NCBI GenBank assembly: GCA_017435385.1
Contig: JAFSFB010000023.1
Coordinates: 37,246 to 101,245, forward strand
Direction of reading: 5' to 3'
Origin: Clostridia bacterium
Lineage (GTDB): Bacteria > Bacillota > Clostridia > Oscillospirales > Acutalibacteraceae
DNA length: 64,000 nt
The position numbers and the translations under genes were made by a program. A model generated the notes under the pieces. The model was not told where the DNA came from. It did no database searches and worked only from the letters and a program-made list of their open reading frames with translations. Positions 25,848 to 34,091 of the stretch are shown piece after piece. Within the stretch, counting starts at the first letter, position 1. Every line of letters begins with the position of its first letter.

Positions 25848-27654
25848 TGTCGTCAAGCTTGAGAACCGCCATGAATGCCTCCTGAGGCACTTCGACCGTA
25901 CCGAAGTGGCGCATTCTCTTTTTGCCTTCCTTCTGCTTTTCAAGCAGCTTTTTCTTTCTCGTGATATCGCCGCCGTAGCATTTTGCAAGAACGTCTTTTC
26001 GCATCGCCTTGACGGTTTCTCTTGCGATGACTTTGCCGCCGATCGCAACCTGAATCGGGATTTCAAACATCTGTCTGGGAATGTTGTCCTTGAGTCTTTC
26101 GGCGATTTTTCTCGACTTGCCTCTTGCCTTGTCGGTGTGAATGATGAACGAAAGGGCATCGATGAGATCGCCGTTGAGAAGAACATCGAGCTTAACGAGA
26201 TTTGAACGGCGGTAGTCCGAGATCTCATAGTCGAACGAAGCGTAGCCTCTTGTTCTCGATTTGAGTGAATCGAAGAAATCGTAGATGATTTCGTTCAGCG
26301 GAAGCTCATAGTGGATATCGACTCTGTCGGGAGTGATATAGTCCATGTTCCTGAAAATGCCTCTGCGTTCCTGACAAAGGTCCATGATTGCGCCAACATA
26401 TTCCGCAGGAGAATAAATGTGAGCATCGGTGAACGGTTCTTCGCAGTAGTTGATATGAGCAGGGTCGGGATAATGAGTGGGGTTGTCGATTTCAACCATT
26501 GAGCCGTCATTGAGATGTATTTTATAGATTACGCTCGGAACGGTCGTCACGAGGTCGAGGTCATATTCTCTTTCGAGTCTTTCCTGAATGATCTCAAGGT
26601 GAAGAAGACCGAGGAAGCCGCAGCGGAAGCCGAAGCCGAGTGCGCCCGAGGTTTCGGGCTCATAGGTCAGAGCGGCATCGTTGAGCTGAAGCTTTTCGAG
26701 TGCATCACGCAGGTTTTCGTAGTCCGCACCGTCTGCAGGATAAACGCCGCAGAACACCATCGGGTTGACCTTTCTGTAGCCGGGGAGAGGCTCTGAGGCA
26801 GGATTCTCGACGATCGTAACCGTGTCGCCGACCCGTGCATCGCTGACGGTCTTGATCGAAGCTGTGATATATCCGACCTCGCCTGCCGTAAGCTCTGCGC
26901 AGGGCTCGGGTACGGTCGCACGCATATAGCCCGTTTCGACAATTGTGAACTCGGCACCCGTTGCCATCATTCTCATTGTGTCACCGGGCTTGATTTTGCC
27001 TTCCTTGACTCTGACATAAACGATAACGCCCTTGTAGCTGTCATAAACCGAGTCAAAAATCAAAGCTCTGGGAGGCAGATTATCGTTTGCCTCGGGAGCG
27101 GGAACATTTTTGACGATGCTTTCAAGCACCTGCTCGATGTTGACACCCGTTTTAGCCGAAACTCTCGGAGCCTCGGAGCAGTCAAGACCGATAACCTCTT
27201 CGACCTCTGCGGCAACTCTGTCGGGATCTGCAGAAGGCAGATCGATCTTGTTGATAACGGGAACGATCTCAAGATTATGGTCAAGAGCAAGATAGGTGTT
27301 TGCAAGAGTCTGAGCCTCAACGCCCTGAGATGCGTCAACGATAAGCACCGCACCCTCGCATGCCGCAAGAGAACGGGAAACTTCATAGTTGAAGTCAACA
27401 TGACCGGGAGTGTCAATGAGGTTAAGGATATATTCTTCTCCGTCCTCTGCAAGATAGTTGAGCTTGACGGCATGAGCCTTGATGGTGATTCCTCTTTCTC
27501 TTTCGAGGTCCATCTTGTCGAGAAGCTGAGCCGTCATGTCACGCAGCGCAACGGATTTTGTTTTTTCGAGAAGTCTGTCGGCAAGGGTTGATTTGCCGTG
27601 GTCAATGTGTGCAATAATGCAGAAATTTCTGATTTTATCTTTTGAAACAGCCAA
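25840..27654 (-). CDS. lepA: Elongation factor 4 (LepA) ribosomal GTPase
   Basis: LepA is a translational GTPase that acts on stalled ribosomes and in 30S assembly. G1 is [16 protein letters not shown]3 is DTPGHVDF, and G4 is [10 protein letters not shown]. The EF4-specific C-terminal domain has the [20 protein letters not shown] signature. At 604 residues it is the standard length. It starts with TTG at 27654, supported by AGGAG at 27662-27666, 7 bases away. It is encoded 13 bases upstream of the symporter stop and overlaps hemW. Confidence 0.97.
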   Translation of the reverse strand: MAVSKDKIRNFCIIAHIDHGKSTLADRLLEKTKSVALRDMTAQLLDKMDLERERGITIKAHAVKLNYLAEDGEEYILNLIDTPGHVDFNYEVSRSLAACEGAVLIVDASQGVEAQTLANTYLALDHNLEIVPVINKIDLPSADPDRVAAEVEEVIGLDCSEAPRVSAKTGVNIEQVLESIVKNVPAPEANDNLPPRALIFDSVYDSYKGVIVYVRVKEGKIKPGDTMRMMATGAEFTIVETGYMRATVPEPCAELTAGEVGYITASIKTVSDARVGDTVTIVENPASEPLPGYRKVNPMVFCGVYPADGADYENLRDALEKLQLNDAALTYEPETSGALGFGFRCGFLGLLHLEIIQERLEREYDLDLVTTVPSVIYKIHLNDGSMVEIDNPTHYPDPAHINYCEEPFTDAHIYSPAEYVGAIMDLCQERRGIFRNMDYITPDRVDIHYELPLNEIIYDFFDSLKSRTRGYASFDYEISDYRRSNLVKLDVLLNGDLIDALSFIIHTDKARGKSRKIAERLKDNIPRQMFEIPIQVAIGGKVIARETVKAMRKDVLAKCYGGDITRKKKLLEKQKEGKKRMRHFGTVEVPQEAFMAVLKLDDND

Positions 27655-27667
27655 TTTAGTTCTCCTA

Positions 27668-29251
27668 TTATACTAATTGTTCTATATTTCTTTCAACATC
27701 GCTCTTGCCTATCCACATATCCTCCCATTTCTGACCTGCGATCTTTTCGATACGCTTTTTGTCGGCAGGGGATATGCTGCATGAGCCCGTTTCGTGTTTT
27801 TCTTTGATGACTCTCTTTATCTGTTCGTGGTCGGATTTCGTCATTGAATATCTGTAAACCGAAATAACGCAGAAAAGAGCAAGGATTGCAGGGATAACCG
27901 AATAGCAGACTCTCAGACCGATATTCGTGCGTCGGGGCTGGAGATGAGGGGCTTTGATATCGGGGTTATAGCCGAACCATTCGAGCGCCGTGCCGACGGA
28001 ATATCCCATCAGACTGCTGACCGTCTTTTTGCAGAAGGTGCTGAAGGTTGAGATTACTCCCTCACGCCGTCTGCCCGTTATCAGCTCGTCAACATCGGTG
28101 ATGTCGGGCTGAATAATATCGATTGCGAAGCCGGGGCCCGAGAAGCCGATGTTATAGCAGATCGACGAAAGAACGATAACCGCATATCTTATCGGCTTAG
28201 GAGTTGTGTAGTTGATAAATGAGTTGATTGCAATTCCGAAAACCATGAGCGGACCGAGAAGCTTGCCGCCTGCGGTCTTGCCCTTATAGCGTGAGAGAAC
28301 ATAGTTTATCGGTGAGCCGCAGAATTCGGAGGTGCCTGCAACGATGTTCATTGAAATGAAGAGGTTGTAGGTATCCGTAACGCTTGTCATGAAATACTGG
28401 TCAGCGTAGTTGCAGAAATAACGGCTCATCGAGAAGAAGAGCGACATGATGAAATACTGTCTGAAGGCTCTGCTTTTGAAAACGAGCTTATATTCATTGA
28501 TGAAATGCTGCCAGTCAAATTTTTCGTTGACCTGGTCGATTGACGACGGCTCTTTTGTTTTGAAGAAGCTGAGAATCGGAGCCCATAAAAACCATGCCGC
28601 AAGAACAATACCCACGAGAGTGTATTTAGATCGGTCGTCGGACGAGGGGACGGGCAGACCGACGAGGGCGGTCTTGATGTCAAATCCGCTCAGGACAAGT
28701 CCCGCAAAGACATATGACGTGACCTGACCGACCGAGTTCATCATGTATTCAACGATTCTGTACTGAGAGCGTTCAAAATATGTCGGGGCAACGGTGGGGA
28801 GCATGGCGGTATGAGGAATGCTCATCATCGTCATGAATGTACTGTACATAAGAGCGGCGAAGAGATACCACCACCAGGTTGCGCTGTCGTTTCCGCTTCC
28901 CGAAATTCCGAACGAGGTCCATTTGAAAATATATACCAGAGCAAACGGAATGGCAGAGATGATCATATATGGGCGGTGCCTGCCGAGCTTGGATTTCGTT
29001 CTGTCAGTAATTATGCCCATGATCGGATCGCTTATCGCATCCCAAAGACCTGAAATGAGGGAGATCTTGCCTGCGGCACCCGTTTTCATTCCCTCAACAT
29101 ATGCGAGAAACTGCTGGTGGAATTGGTTAATGGGATATCCTGCACCGCCGATGGTAATGTTGGCACAGGTGAAATTGCACATCGGGCGAAGAGCTTCTTT
29201 GACATCGCCTTCAAAGCCGGTTATTTCCTTGATCTTTGTGCCTAAGCCCAT
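27668..29251 (-). CDS. Sugar:cation symporter of the GPH family (MFS_2)
   Basis: A 527-residue membrane protein with about 12 hydrophobic segments. The N-terminal [30 protein letters not shown] region, with the RxxxGRxRPY element, is the hallmark of the glycoside-pentoside-hexuronide:cation symporters. These bring in oligosaccharides or uronides with Na+ or H+. The substrate cannot be told from the sequence. The C-terminus is a long charged cytoplasmic tail. ATG 29251 has GGAGGAG upstream. It is followed by lepA-hemW on the same strand after 13 bases, which is an unusual pairing. Confidence 0.9.
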   Translation of the reverse strand: MGLGTKIKEITGFEGDVKEALRPMCNFTCANITIGGAGYPINQFHQQFLAYVEGMKTGAAGKISLISGLWDAISDPIMGIITDRTKSKLGRHRPYMIISAIPFALVYIFKWTSFGISGSGNDSATWWWYLFAALMYSTFMTMMSIPHTAMLPTVAPTYFERSQYRIVEYMMNSVGQVTSYVFAGLVLSGFDIKTALVGLPVPSSDDRSKYTLVGIVLAAWFLWAPILSFFKTKEPSSIDQVNEKFDWQHFINEYKLVFKSRAFRQYFIMSLFFSMSRYFCNYADQYFMTSVTDTYNLFISMNIVAGTSEFCGSPINYVLSRYKGKTAGGKLLGPLMVFGIAINSFINYTTPKPIRYAVIVLSSICYNIGFSGPGFAIDIIQPDITDVDELITGRRREGVISTFSTFCKKTVSSLMGYSVGTALEWFGYNPDIKAPHLQPRRTNIGLRVCYSVIPAILALFCVISVYRYSMTKSDHEQIKRVIKEKHETGSCSISPADKKRIEKIAGQKWEDMWIGKSDVERNIEQLV

Positions 29252-29286
29252 TCTGCCTCTCCTCCTTGTTTTTCTGTTATCACTTT

Positions 29287-29315
29287 ATAATAACAAATAA
29301 TAATTGCAAGGTCAA
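29287..29315 (-). promoter_or_regulatory. Promoter of the GPH symporter, with overlapping inverted repeat
   Basis: On the minus strand TTGACC (29315-29310), 17 bp and TATTAT (29292-29287). An inverted repeat TGTTAT (29275-29280) / ATAACA (29290-29295) overlaps the -10 and is a possible operator. Confidence 0.7.
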
Positions 29316-29365
29316 GAATTTTTGTCGGTTTTTAAATTCAGGAAAAAATTGATTGGGCGGACAGG

Positions 29366-29394
29366 TTGAATTTATCGGAAAGAGGTGTTATAAT
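29366..29394 (+). promoter_or_regulatory. Promoter of the InlB-repeat surface protein
   Basis: TTGAAT (29366-29371), 17 bp and TATAAT (29389-29394), 33 bases before the ATG; divergent from the symporter promoter. Confidence 0.8.
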
Positions 29395-29426
29395 ATATCG
29401 GATATATTTTGTCAAAGGAGAAATTT

Positions 29427-31394
29427 ATGAAAACAGTATTTAAGAAAGTGCTTGCCTTCGTGCTTGCAACGGCGGTTATTTTCAGCTGCGCTGCGGCAGG
29501 ATTTGAAGCGATGGCTTTTGAGTCTGAGGGCAATCTTGAAATAAGCACCCGTATTTTCTCTCAGAACGGAGAAAACCTGATTGAAACGGAAACGGTTCAG
29601 AACGGAGAAACCGTCACGGTAAGAGTTTATGTCGGCACGGATTACCCTACCAATGCGGGCGAGCTTATGTTTTTTTACAACACCGATTTCTTCGGGGACG
29701 GTTATGCAAGAGATCAGTTGATCGACATTAAGGAAAACGAGTATTATAAAGAGCTTGTCGGTCTTGATGCAAGCGGCGTTTTCTATTCGGCAGACAGCAA
29801 GGCGGCACAGCGTCTTGTCGGCAACGGTCTTGTTACCGAAGATTTCCTGCAGAAGCATCAGATGATAGCGGTCAACTATATGTTTTCCCCGACAGTCAGG
29901 AACACGGCTCTGAGCGCTGACGAATGGTTCATTGAGCTTGAGCTTGAGGTCAAGGCTGATGCCGAGGCAGGTGAGGGCAGATTCTTTGTTGTTCCTTCGA
30001 CCGTTCAGAGCCCCGACAATCCCTACGGCTATATAAGCGTTCCCGTCGGCGAAGAGGATAAATTTGTTGAGGACACAAGAACCTTCGGCGATGTTTATGT
30101 TGATGTCACAATTGATGATACTCCCGTTATCAATTACGGTGTATATACCTTTGACCCGAACGGCGGAATGCTGAATGGCTCGGCGGACAAAGCCGAATAT
30201 AATGTTGTTTTCGGTGACGGCTTTGATACGGATTCTCTTGTTCCCGTAAAAGAGGGACACAGATTTGAGGGCTGGCTCGAAATCTCTGAGCCCGATGCTC
30301 AGGATAAGAGCTTTGTTGCGGAATGGACAGTCAACAGATACACAGTGACCTTCAACACCAACGGCGGAAATGCGATTCCTTCGGAAACATACGATTTCGG
30401 CGAAGAGATTCTTCTTCCGACACCCGAAAAATCGGGACATAAGTTTGTCGGCTGGTCGGCAGGTGCCATGATTTATACCGAGGGCAAAACATTCACCGTT
30501 CCCGCAAAGAATGTTACGCTCACGGCGATGTGGCTCGTAAACAGCAGAAGCGTCAAGTATCATGTCGGCTCAGAAGTGTTCAGCTTTTCGGCAACGGTCG
30601 GTCAGACGGTTCCCGTTCCCGATCTTAGCGGATATGAGGCAATTGAAATTCTTTATTGGGTAGATGAAAACGGAGCCGAAACCGATATTCCCGATGTTAT
30701 GCCCGATAATGACCTCGTTTTCACGGCTGTTGTAAAATATAACCACGAAACCGAAAGCGGAGTTACCGCAACCTTTGATAATGGAACCTTTGGCGAAAAT
30801 GAGAACGGCATAACCTTTGAAGCGGCTCTCAAGCCGACGGCTCAGGGAACGACCGTTATCGGCGGCAAAACGTATAAGCAGGTTCTGAACTATGATATCG
30901 GATTCAAAAACGGTAATGCTGAGGTTGAACCCGAAAACGGAGCTGTTGAAATAAGCATTCCCGTTCCCTCGGGCTTTGACGGCAGAACCGATCTTGTTGT
31001 TGCAAGGCTCGGAAGCAGCGGAACATATGAAAAGGTGAATGCTGTTATCAAAAACGGAAAGCTTGTTTTCTCGTCAGCCGAGTTCGGAGAGTTTGCGGTT
31101 TTCATCAAGTCGGAAACATCGATAAAGACTCTTCCTGCAAAGCTCAGCTATAACTATAAGGATTCGCTTGATATCAGCGGTCTTGAGCTTGAGGTTACCG
31201 ATGAAAACGGCAACAAGAAGACCGTCAGCGACACAAGCAAGATGAAGGTTTCGGGCTATAACCCGAAAAAGGTAGGCACTCAGACCGTCACGGTCGAGTA
31301 TGAAGGAGCAACGGTCACCTTCAATGTCACGGTATCATACGCATGGTGGCAGATGATAGTCCGCATTCTTCTTCTCGGTTTCCTCTGGTATTAA
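29427..31394 (+). CDS. Surface protein with InlB-type repeats, Ig-like domain and hydrophobic C-terminal tail
   Basis: A signal peptide (VLAFVLATAVIFSCAAAGFEAMA) leads a 655-residue exported protein. Residues about 35-215 form a cohesin-like or adhesin beta domain of uncertain family. Two or three InlB/Flg_new repeats follow (GHRFEGWLE, GHKFVGWSAG). Near 560-640 lies a Big_3-type bacterial Ig domain (LSYNYKDSLDISGLELEVTD, NPKKVGTQTVTVEYEG). The last residues WWQMIVRILLLGFLWY are hydrophobic and may hold it in the membrane; there is no LPXTG motif. ATG 29427 has AAGGAG six bases upstream. It resembles the partial gene at the window start, but ends in Ig plus tail instead of dockerin. Confidence 0.85.
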   Translation: MKTVFKKVLAFVLATAVIFSCAAAGFEAMAFESEGNLEISTRIFSQNGENLIETETVQNGETVTVRVYVGTDYPTNAGELMFFYNTDFFGDGYARDQLIDIKENEYYKELVGLDASGVFYSADSKAAQRLVGNGLVTEDFLQKHQMIAVNYMFSPTVRNTALSADEWFIELELEVKADAEAGEGRFFVVPSTVQSPDNPYGYISVPVGEEDKFVEDTRTFGDVYVDVTIDDTPVINYGVYTFDPNGGMLNGSADKAEYNVVFGDGFDTDSLVPVKEGHRFEGWLEISEPDAQDKSFVAEWTVNRYTVTFNTNGGNAIPSETYDFGEEILLPTPEKSGHKFVGWSAGAMIYTEGKTFTVPAKNVTLTAMWLVNSRSVKYHVGSEVFSFSATVGQTVPVPDLSGYEAIEILYWVDENGAETDIPDVMPDNDLVFTAVVKYNHETESGVTATFDNGTFGENENGITFEAALKPTAQGTTVIGGKTYKQVLNYDIGFKNGNAEVEPENGAVEISIPVPSGFDGRTDLVVARLGSSGTYEKVNAVIKNGKLVFSSAEFGEFAVFIKSETSIKTLPAKLSYNYKDSLDISGLELEVTDENGNKKTVSDTSKMKVSGYNPKKVGTQTVTVEYEGATVTFNVTVSYAWWQMIVRILLLGFLWY

Positions 31395-31400
31395 AAATTC

Positions 31401-31431
31401 AGCAGGGCATCTTTGATGCCCTGCTTTTTTG
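31401..31431 (+). terminator. Intrinsic terminator of the InlB-repeat protein
   Basis: A perfect 11-bp stem (AGCAGGGCATC / GATGCCCTGCT), TTT loop and six T, 6 bases after the stop. Confidence 0.95.
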
Positions 31432-31468
31432 CGGTCTATTAATTTAATATTAAGAGATTTGTATTCGG

Positions 31469-31497
31469 TTGACTTTTGAATATGTGTTTGATATAAT
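31469..31497 (+). promoter_or_regulatory. Promoter of the glycosyltransferase pair
   Basis: TTGACT (31469-31474), 17 bp and TATAAT (31492-31497), 40 bases ahead of the ATG at 31538. Confidence 0.85.
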
Positions 31498-31537
31498 CCA
31501 ATTATATACATAATACTGAATAAATGGGAGAAATCCG

Positions 31538-33100
31538 ATGTTGAAACGCTTATTTTCCAAAGCGGATAAAAAGACGCTGATTTTCGTCTGTGCGGCATTT
31601 TTTGCCTTTGCGATCCTCATTTATCTTTTCCCGTATTCGGGAGATGACTGGGCATGGGGAAGCGGTATCGGAATCGAACGTCTGAAGTCTTTTTTTAAAG
31701 CATATAACGGCAGATATGCAGGCAACCTTCTCGTTATGGCGCTGACGAGGAGCAAGCTTCTCAATATAGTGCTGACGGGTGCTTCGCTTGTTGCGGTATG
31801 CCTTTTGCCCAAGGCGTATTCGGGAACAAAGAAGCTTTCCTCGCTTCTGCTTGCGTTTGCGCTGTTTATGCTGACCCCGAAATCGGTCTGGGTGCAGTCA
31901 GTCGTCTGGACGGCAGGCTTCACGAATTATATTCCGCCGATTCTTCTCACAATGACATATCTGGTTATCGTCAGAAATATTTTTGCCGACGAAAAGCCCG
32001 TTTACTCAAAGGCTGTTCCGTTTCTGACGGCGCTGATCGGCTTCGTTGCTTCTCTATTTATGGAAAATATCACGCTTTACGGCGTTGTGCTTTCCGTCGG
32101 AGTGATCGCATTCACTCTGATGAAGCATAAGAAGCTCTGTGCCGCCCATGTTGCAAATCTTCTCGGAAGCGTTGCGGGAACGGTGCTCATGTTTTCAAAT
32201 TCGGCTTACGGAATCATCGCAAGCGCAGATGACGGATACCGCTCAACGGCACTCAGCGAAGGGCTTCTCGAAACGGTTGAAAGCCATATCAAAACGATTA
32301 ACGATCTGTTTTTCGTGAACAATATCGTAATGCTGACCGTTATAACCGTGCTGGGCGTTGCGCTCACATATCTCTTTATGAAAAAACAGCAGAAAAAGAG
32401 CATGCAGCTTCTTGCCTGCGTCAGCGTTGCGGTCAATATCATCTGTCTTGTTCTGATCTATTCCAAAAAGCTGTTTTCACATTGGCTGGTCAATATCAAT
32501 ATTGCCGAAGCATCGACCGTAACCGATTATTTCATTTTCCTTGTTGCGGTTGTTTATTTCCTTTCTCTGTGCATAACCGTTGCAGTCTGCATGGAAGATA
32601 TGAACAGAATGTTTGCAGCTCTGTTTGTTCTTGTGAGCGTTCCCGTTCTGATCGCTCCGCTTCTTGTTGTCAATCCGATAGGTCCCCGATGCTTCTTCCC
32701 GCCTTATTTCCTCTGCATCGTTCTCTGCGTATGCCTTTATGATTATGTTTCGCAGAATATCAGAGCGGAAAAAGCGTTTGAATGCTCGGCGGGCACCGCT
32801 TTTGCTGCGGTCGGAGCGGCAATGTTCATTTTTATGCTCAGCATATATATGCCGATCCATAAATATGACATCAGGAGAAATGAGTATGCTCTCATTCAGT
32901 CGCAGCTCGGTTACGAAAAGATAACCGTCTGCAAGCTTCCGTATACCTCGTATGTATGGACGGGCGATCCGTCGCATGCACCGTGGGATGAGAGATACAA
33001 GCTCTTTTACGGAATAGATGAAAATGCGGAATTTGAACTGCTCAGCTATTCGGAGTTTGACAAGTGGGCAGAAAAGTTTGATAAAGAGGTAAAGAAATAA
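31538..33100 (+). CDS. Polytopic membrane glycosyltransferase-like protein (DUF6056/GtrII-like)
   Basis: A 520-residue protein with about 11 hydrophobic segments. The first extracellular loop contains FPYSGDDWAWGSG, with the paired Asp typical of GT-C enzymes and of the GtrII/DUF6056 proteins. Its stop overlaps the ATG of a GtrB-like enzyme (TAATG), so I infer a two-gene unit. GtrB would make an undecaprenyl-phosphate sugar, and this protein would transfer the sugar to a surface polymer outside the membrane. Acceptor and sugar are unknown. No GtrA-like flippase is adjacent. Confidence 0.78.
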   Translation: MLKRLFSKADKKTLIFVCAAFFAFAILIYLFPYSGDDWAWGSGIGIERLKSFFKAYNGRYAGNLLVMALTRSKLLNIVLTGASLVAVCLLPKAYSGTKKLSSLLLAFALFMLTPKSVWVQSVVWTAGFTNYIPPILLTMTYLVIVRNIFADEKPVYSKAVPFLTALIGFVASLFMENITLYGVVLSVGVIAFTLMKHKKLCAAHVANLLGSVAGTVLMFSNSAYGIIASADDGYRSTALSEGLLETVESHIKTINDLFFVNNIVMLTVITVLGVALTYLFMKKQQKKSMQLLACVSVAVNIICLVLIYSKKLFSHWLVNINIAEASTVTDYFIFLVAVVYFLSLCITVAVCMEDMNRMFAALFVLVSVPVLIAPLLVVNPIGPRCFFPPYFLCIVLCVCLYDYVSQNIRAEKAFECSAGTAFAAVGAAMFIFMLSIYMPIHKYDIRRNEYALIQSQLGYEKITVCKLPYTSYVWTGDPSHAPWDERYKLFYGIDENAEFELLSYSEFDKWAEKFDKEVKK

Positions 33101-34047
33101 TGAAGCTTTCACTTATTGTTCCCTGCTATAACGAAGAGGGAAATGTTGAGAAGTTTTTCAGCGAGGTCAACCGAGTCTTTGAAAACAAGGTTGAGGATTA
33201 TGAGTTTGTTTTCGTCAATGACGGCAGCAGCGATATGACTTATAAAAGGCTGAAGCATATCTATGAAAATTTGAATACGAAGAACAATGTTCAGGTTCTG
33301 AGCTTCAGCAGAAATTTCGGCAAGGAATCCGCAATCTATGCGGGTCTGACGAAGGCGAAGGGTGATCTCGTCTGCCTTATCGATGCCGATTTGCAGCAGC
33401 GTCCCGAGGTCGTTCTCGAGATGCTCGATGTTCTCAATTCCGATGAGGACTTTGACTGCGTGACGGCATATCAGGAAAAGAGAAAAGAGAATGCGGTCAT
33501 TTCGTTTGTCAAGTCCGCATTCTATAAATTCATCAATAAGATATCCGATGTTGATTTTGTCAACGGAGCTTCGGATTTCAGACTCATGAAGCGTTCGATG
33601 GTCGATGCGATTCTCTCCATGACGGAGTTCCACAGATTTTCAAAGGGTATTTTCAGCTATGTCGGCTTCAACACGCAGTATATTCCCTATACCGTTGCCG
33701 AGAGAGAAAGCGGCGAATCGAAGTGGGGAGTACGCAAGCTTATCAAATATGCTCTTGAAGGCATTTTCGCTTTTTCAACCATGCCGCTGAAGATATCGAC
33801 CTATATCGGACTGATCTCATCGTTTATTTCGATAGTATATCTTCTGGTTGTTGTTATTCAGAAAATATTCTTCGGCATCGATGTGCCGGGCTATGCAACG
33901 ATCGTTGCCCTGATGCTTCTTATCGGAGGACTCGTTCTCTTCTGCCTCGGCATCATCGGCGAATATCTTTCAAAGATGTATGTTCAGGTCAAGAACAGAC
34001 CGATATATATTCTTAAAGAACATCTTGATGTAAAAGAGGATAAATAA
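33100..34047 (+). CDS. GtrB/DPM1-like polyprenyl-phosphate glycosyltransferase (GT2)
   Basis: The GT2 domain begins LSLIVPCYNEEGNVEKFF and includes FVNDGSSD and the metal-binding DAD in CLIDADLQQRPE. The FSRNFGKESAIYAGL stretch is characteristic of GtrB and YfdH-type enzymes. Two membrane helices near residues 230-290 anchor it on the cytoplasmic face. The 315-residue length fits. It transfers a sugar from a nucleotide donor to undecaprenyl phosphate. It is translationally coupled to the membrane protein upstream. Confidence 0.92.
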   Translation: MKLSLIVPCYNEEGNVEKFFSEVNRVFENKVEDYEFVFVNDGSSDMTYKRLKHIYENLNTKNNVQVLSFSRNFGKESAIYAGLTKAKGDLVCLIDADLQQRPEVVLEMLDVLNSDEDFDCVTAYQEKRKENAVISFVKSAFYKFINKISDVDFVNGASDFRLMKRSMVDAILSMTEFHRFSKGIFSYVGFNTQYIPYTVAERESGESKWGVRKLIKYALEGIFAFSTMPLKISTYIGLISSFISIVYLLVVVIQKIFFGIDVPGYATIVALMLLIGGLVLFCLGIIGEYLSKMYVQVKNRPIYILKEHLDVKEDK

Positions 34048-34052
34048 AAATC

Positions 34053-34088
34053 AACCGCAGAGGTCATTGTGACTTCTGCGGTTTTTGT
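34053..34088. terminator. Bidirectional terminator between GtrB-like and GH38-like genes
   Basis: A 14-bp stem with one G-T pair (34053-34066 with 34070-34083), TTG loop and T5 on the plus strand; on the minus strand it is followed by GATTTTTAT. Confidence 0.88.
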
Positions 34089-34091
34089 GTA

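Noticed and set aside
25848..26228. N-terminal extension of hemW
   Set aside because: Frame-shifted reading of lepA; the ATG at 25847 overlapping the lepA stop begins directly at the radical SAM domain.
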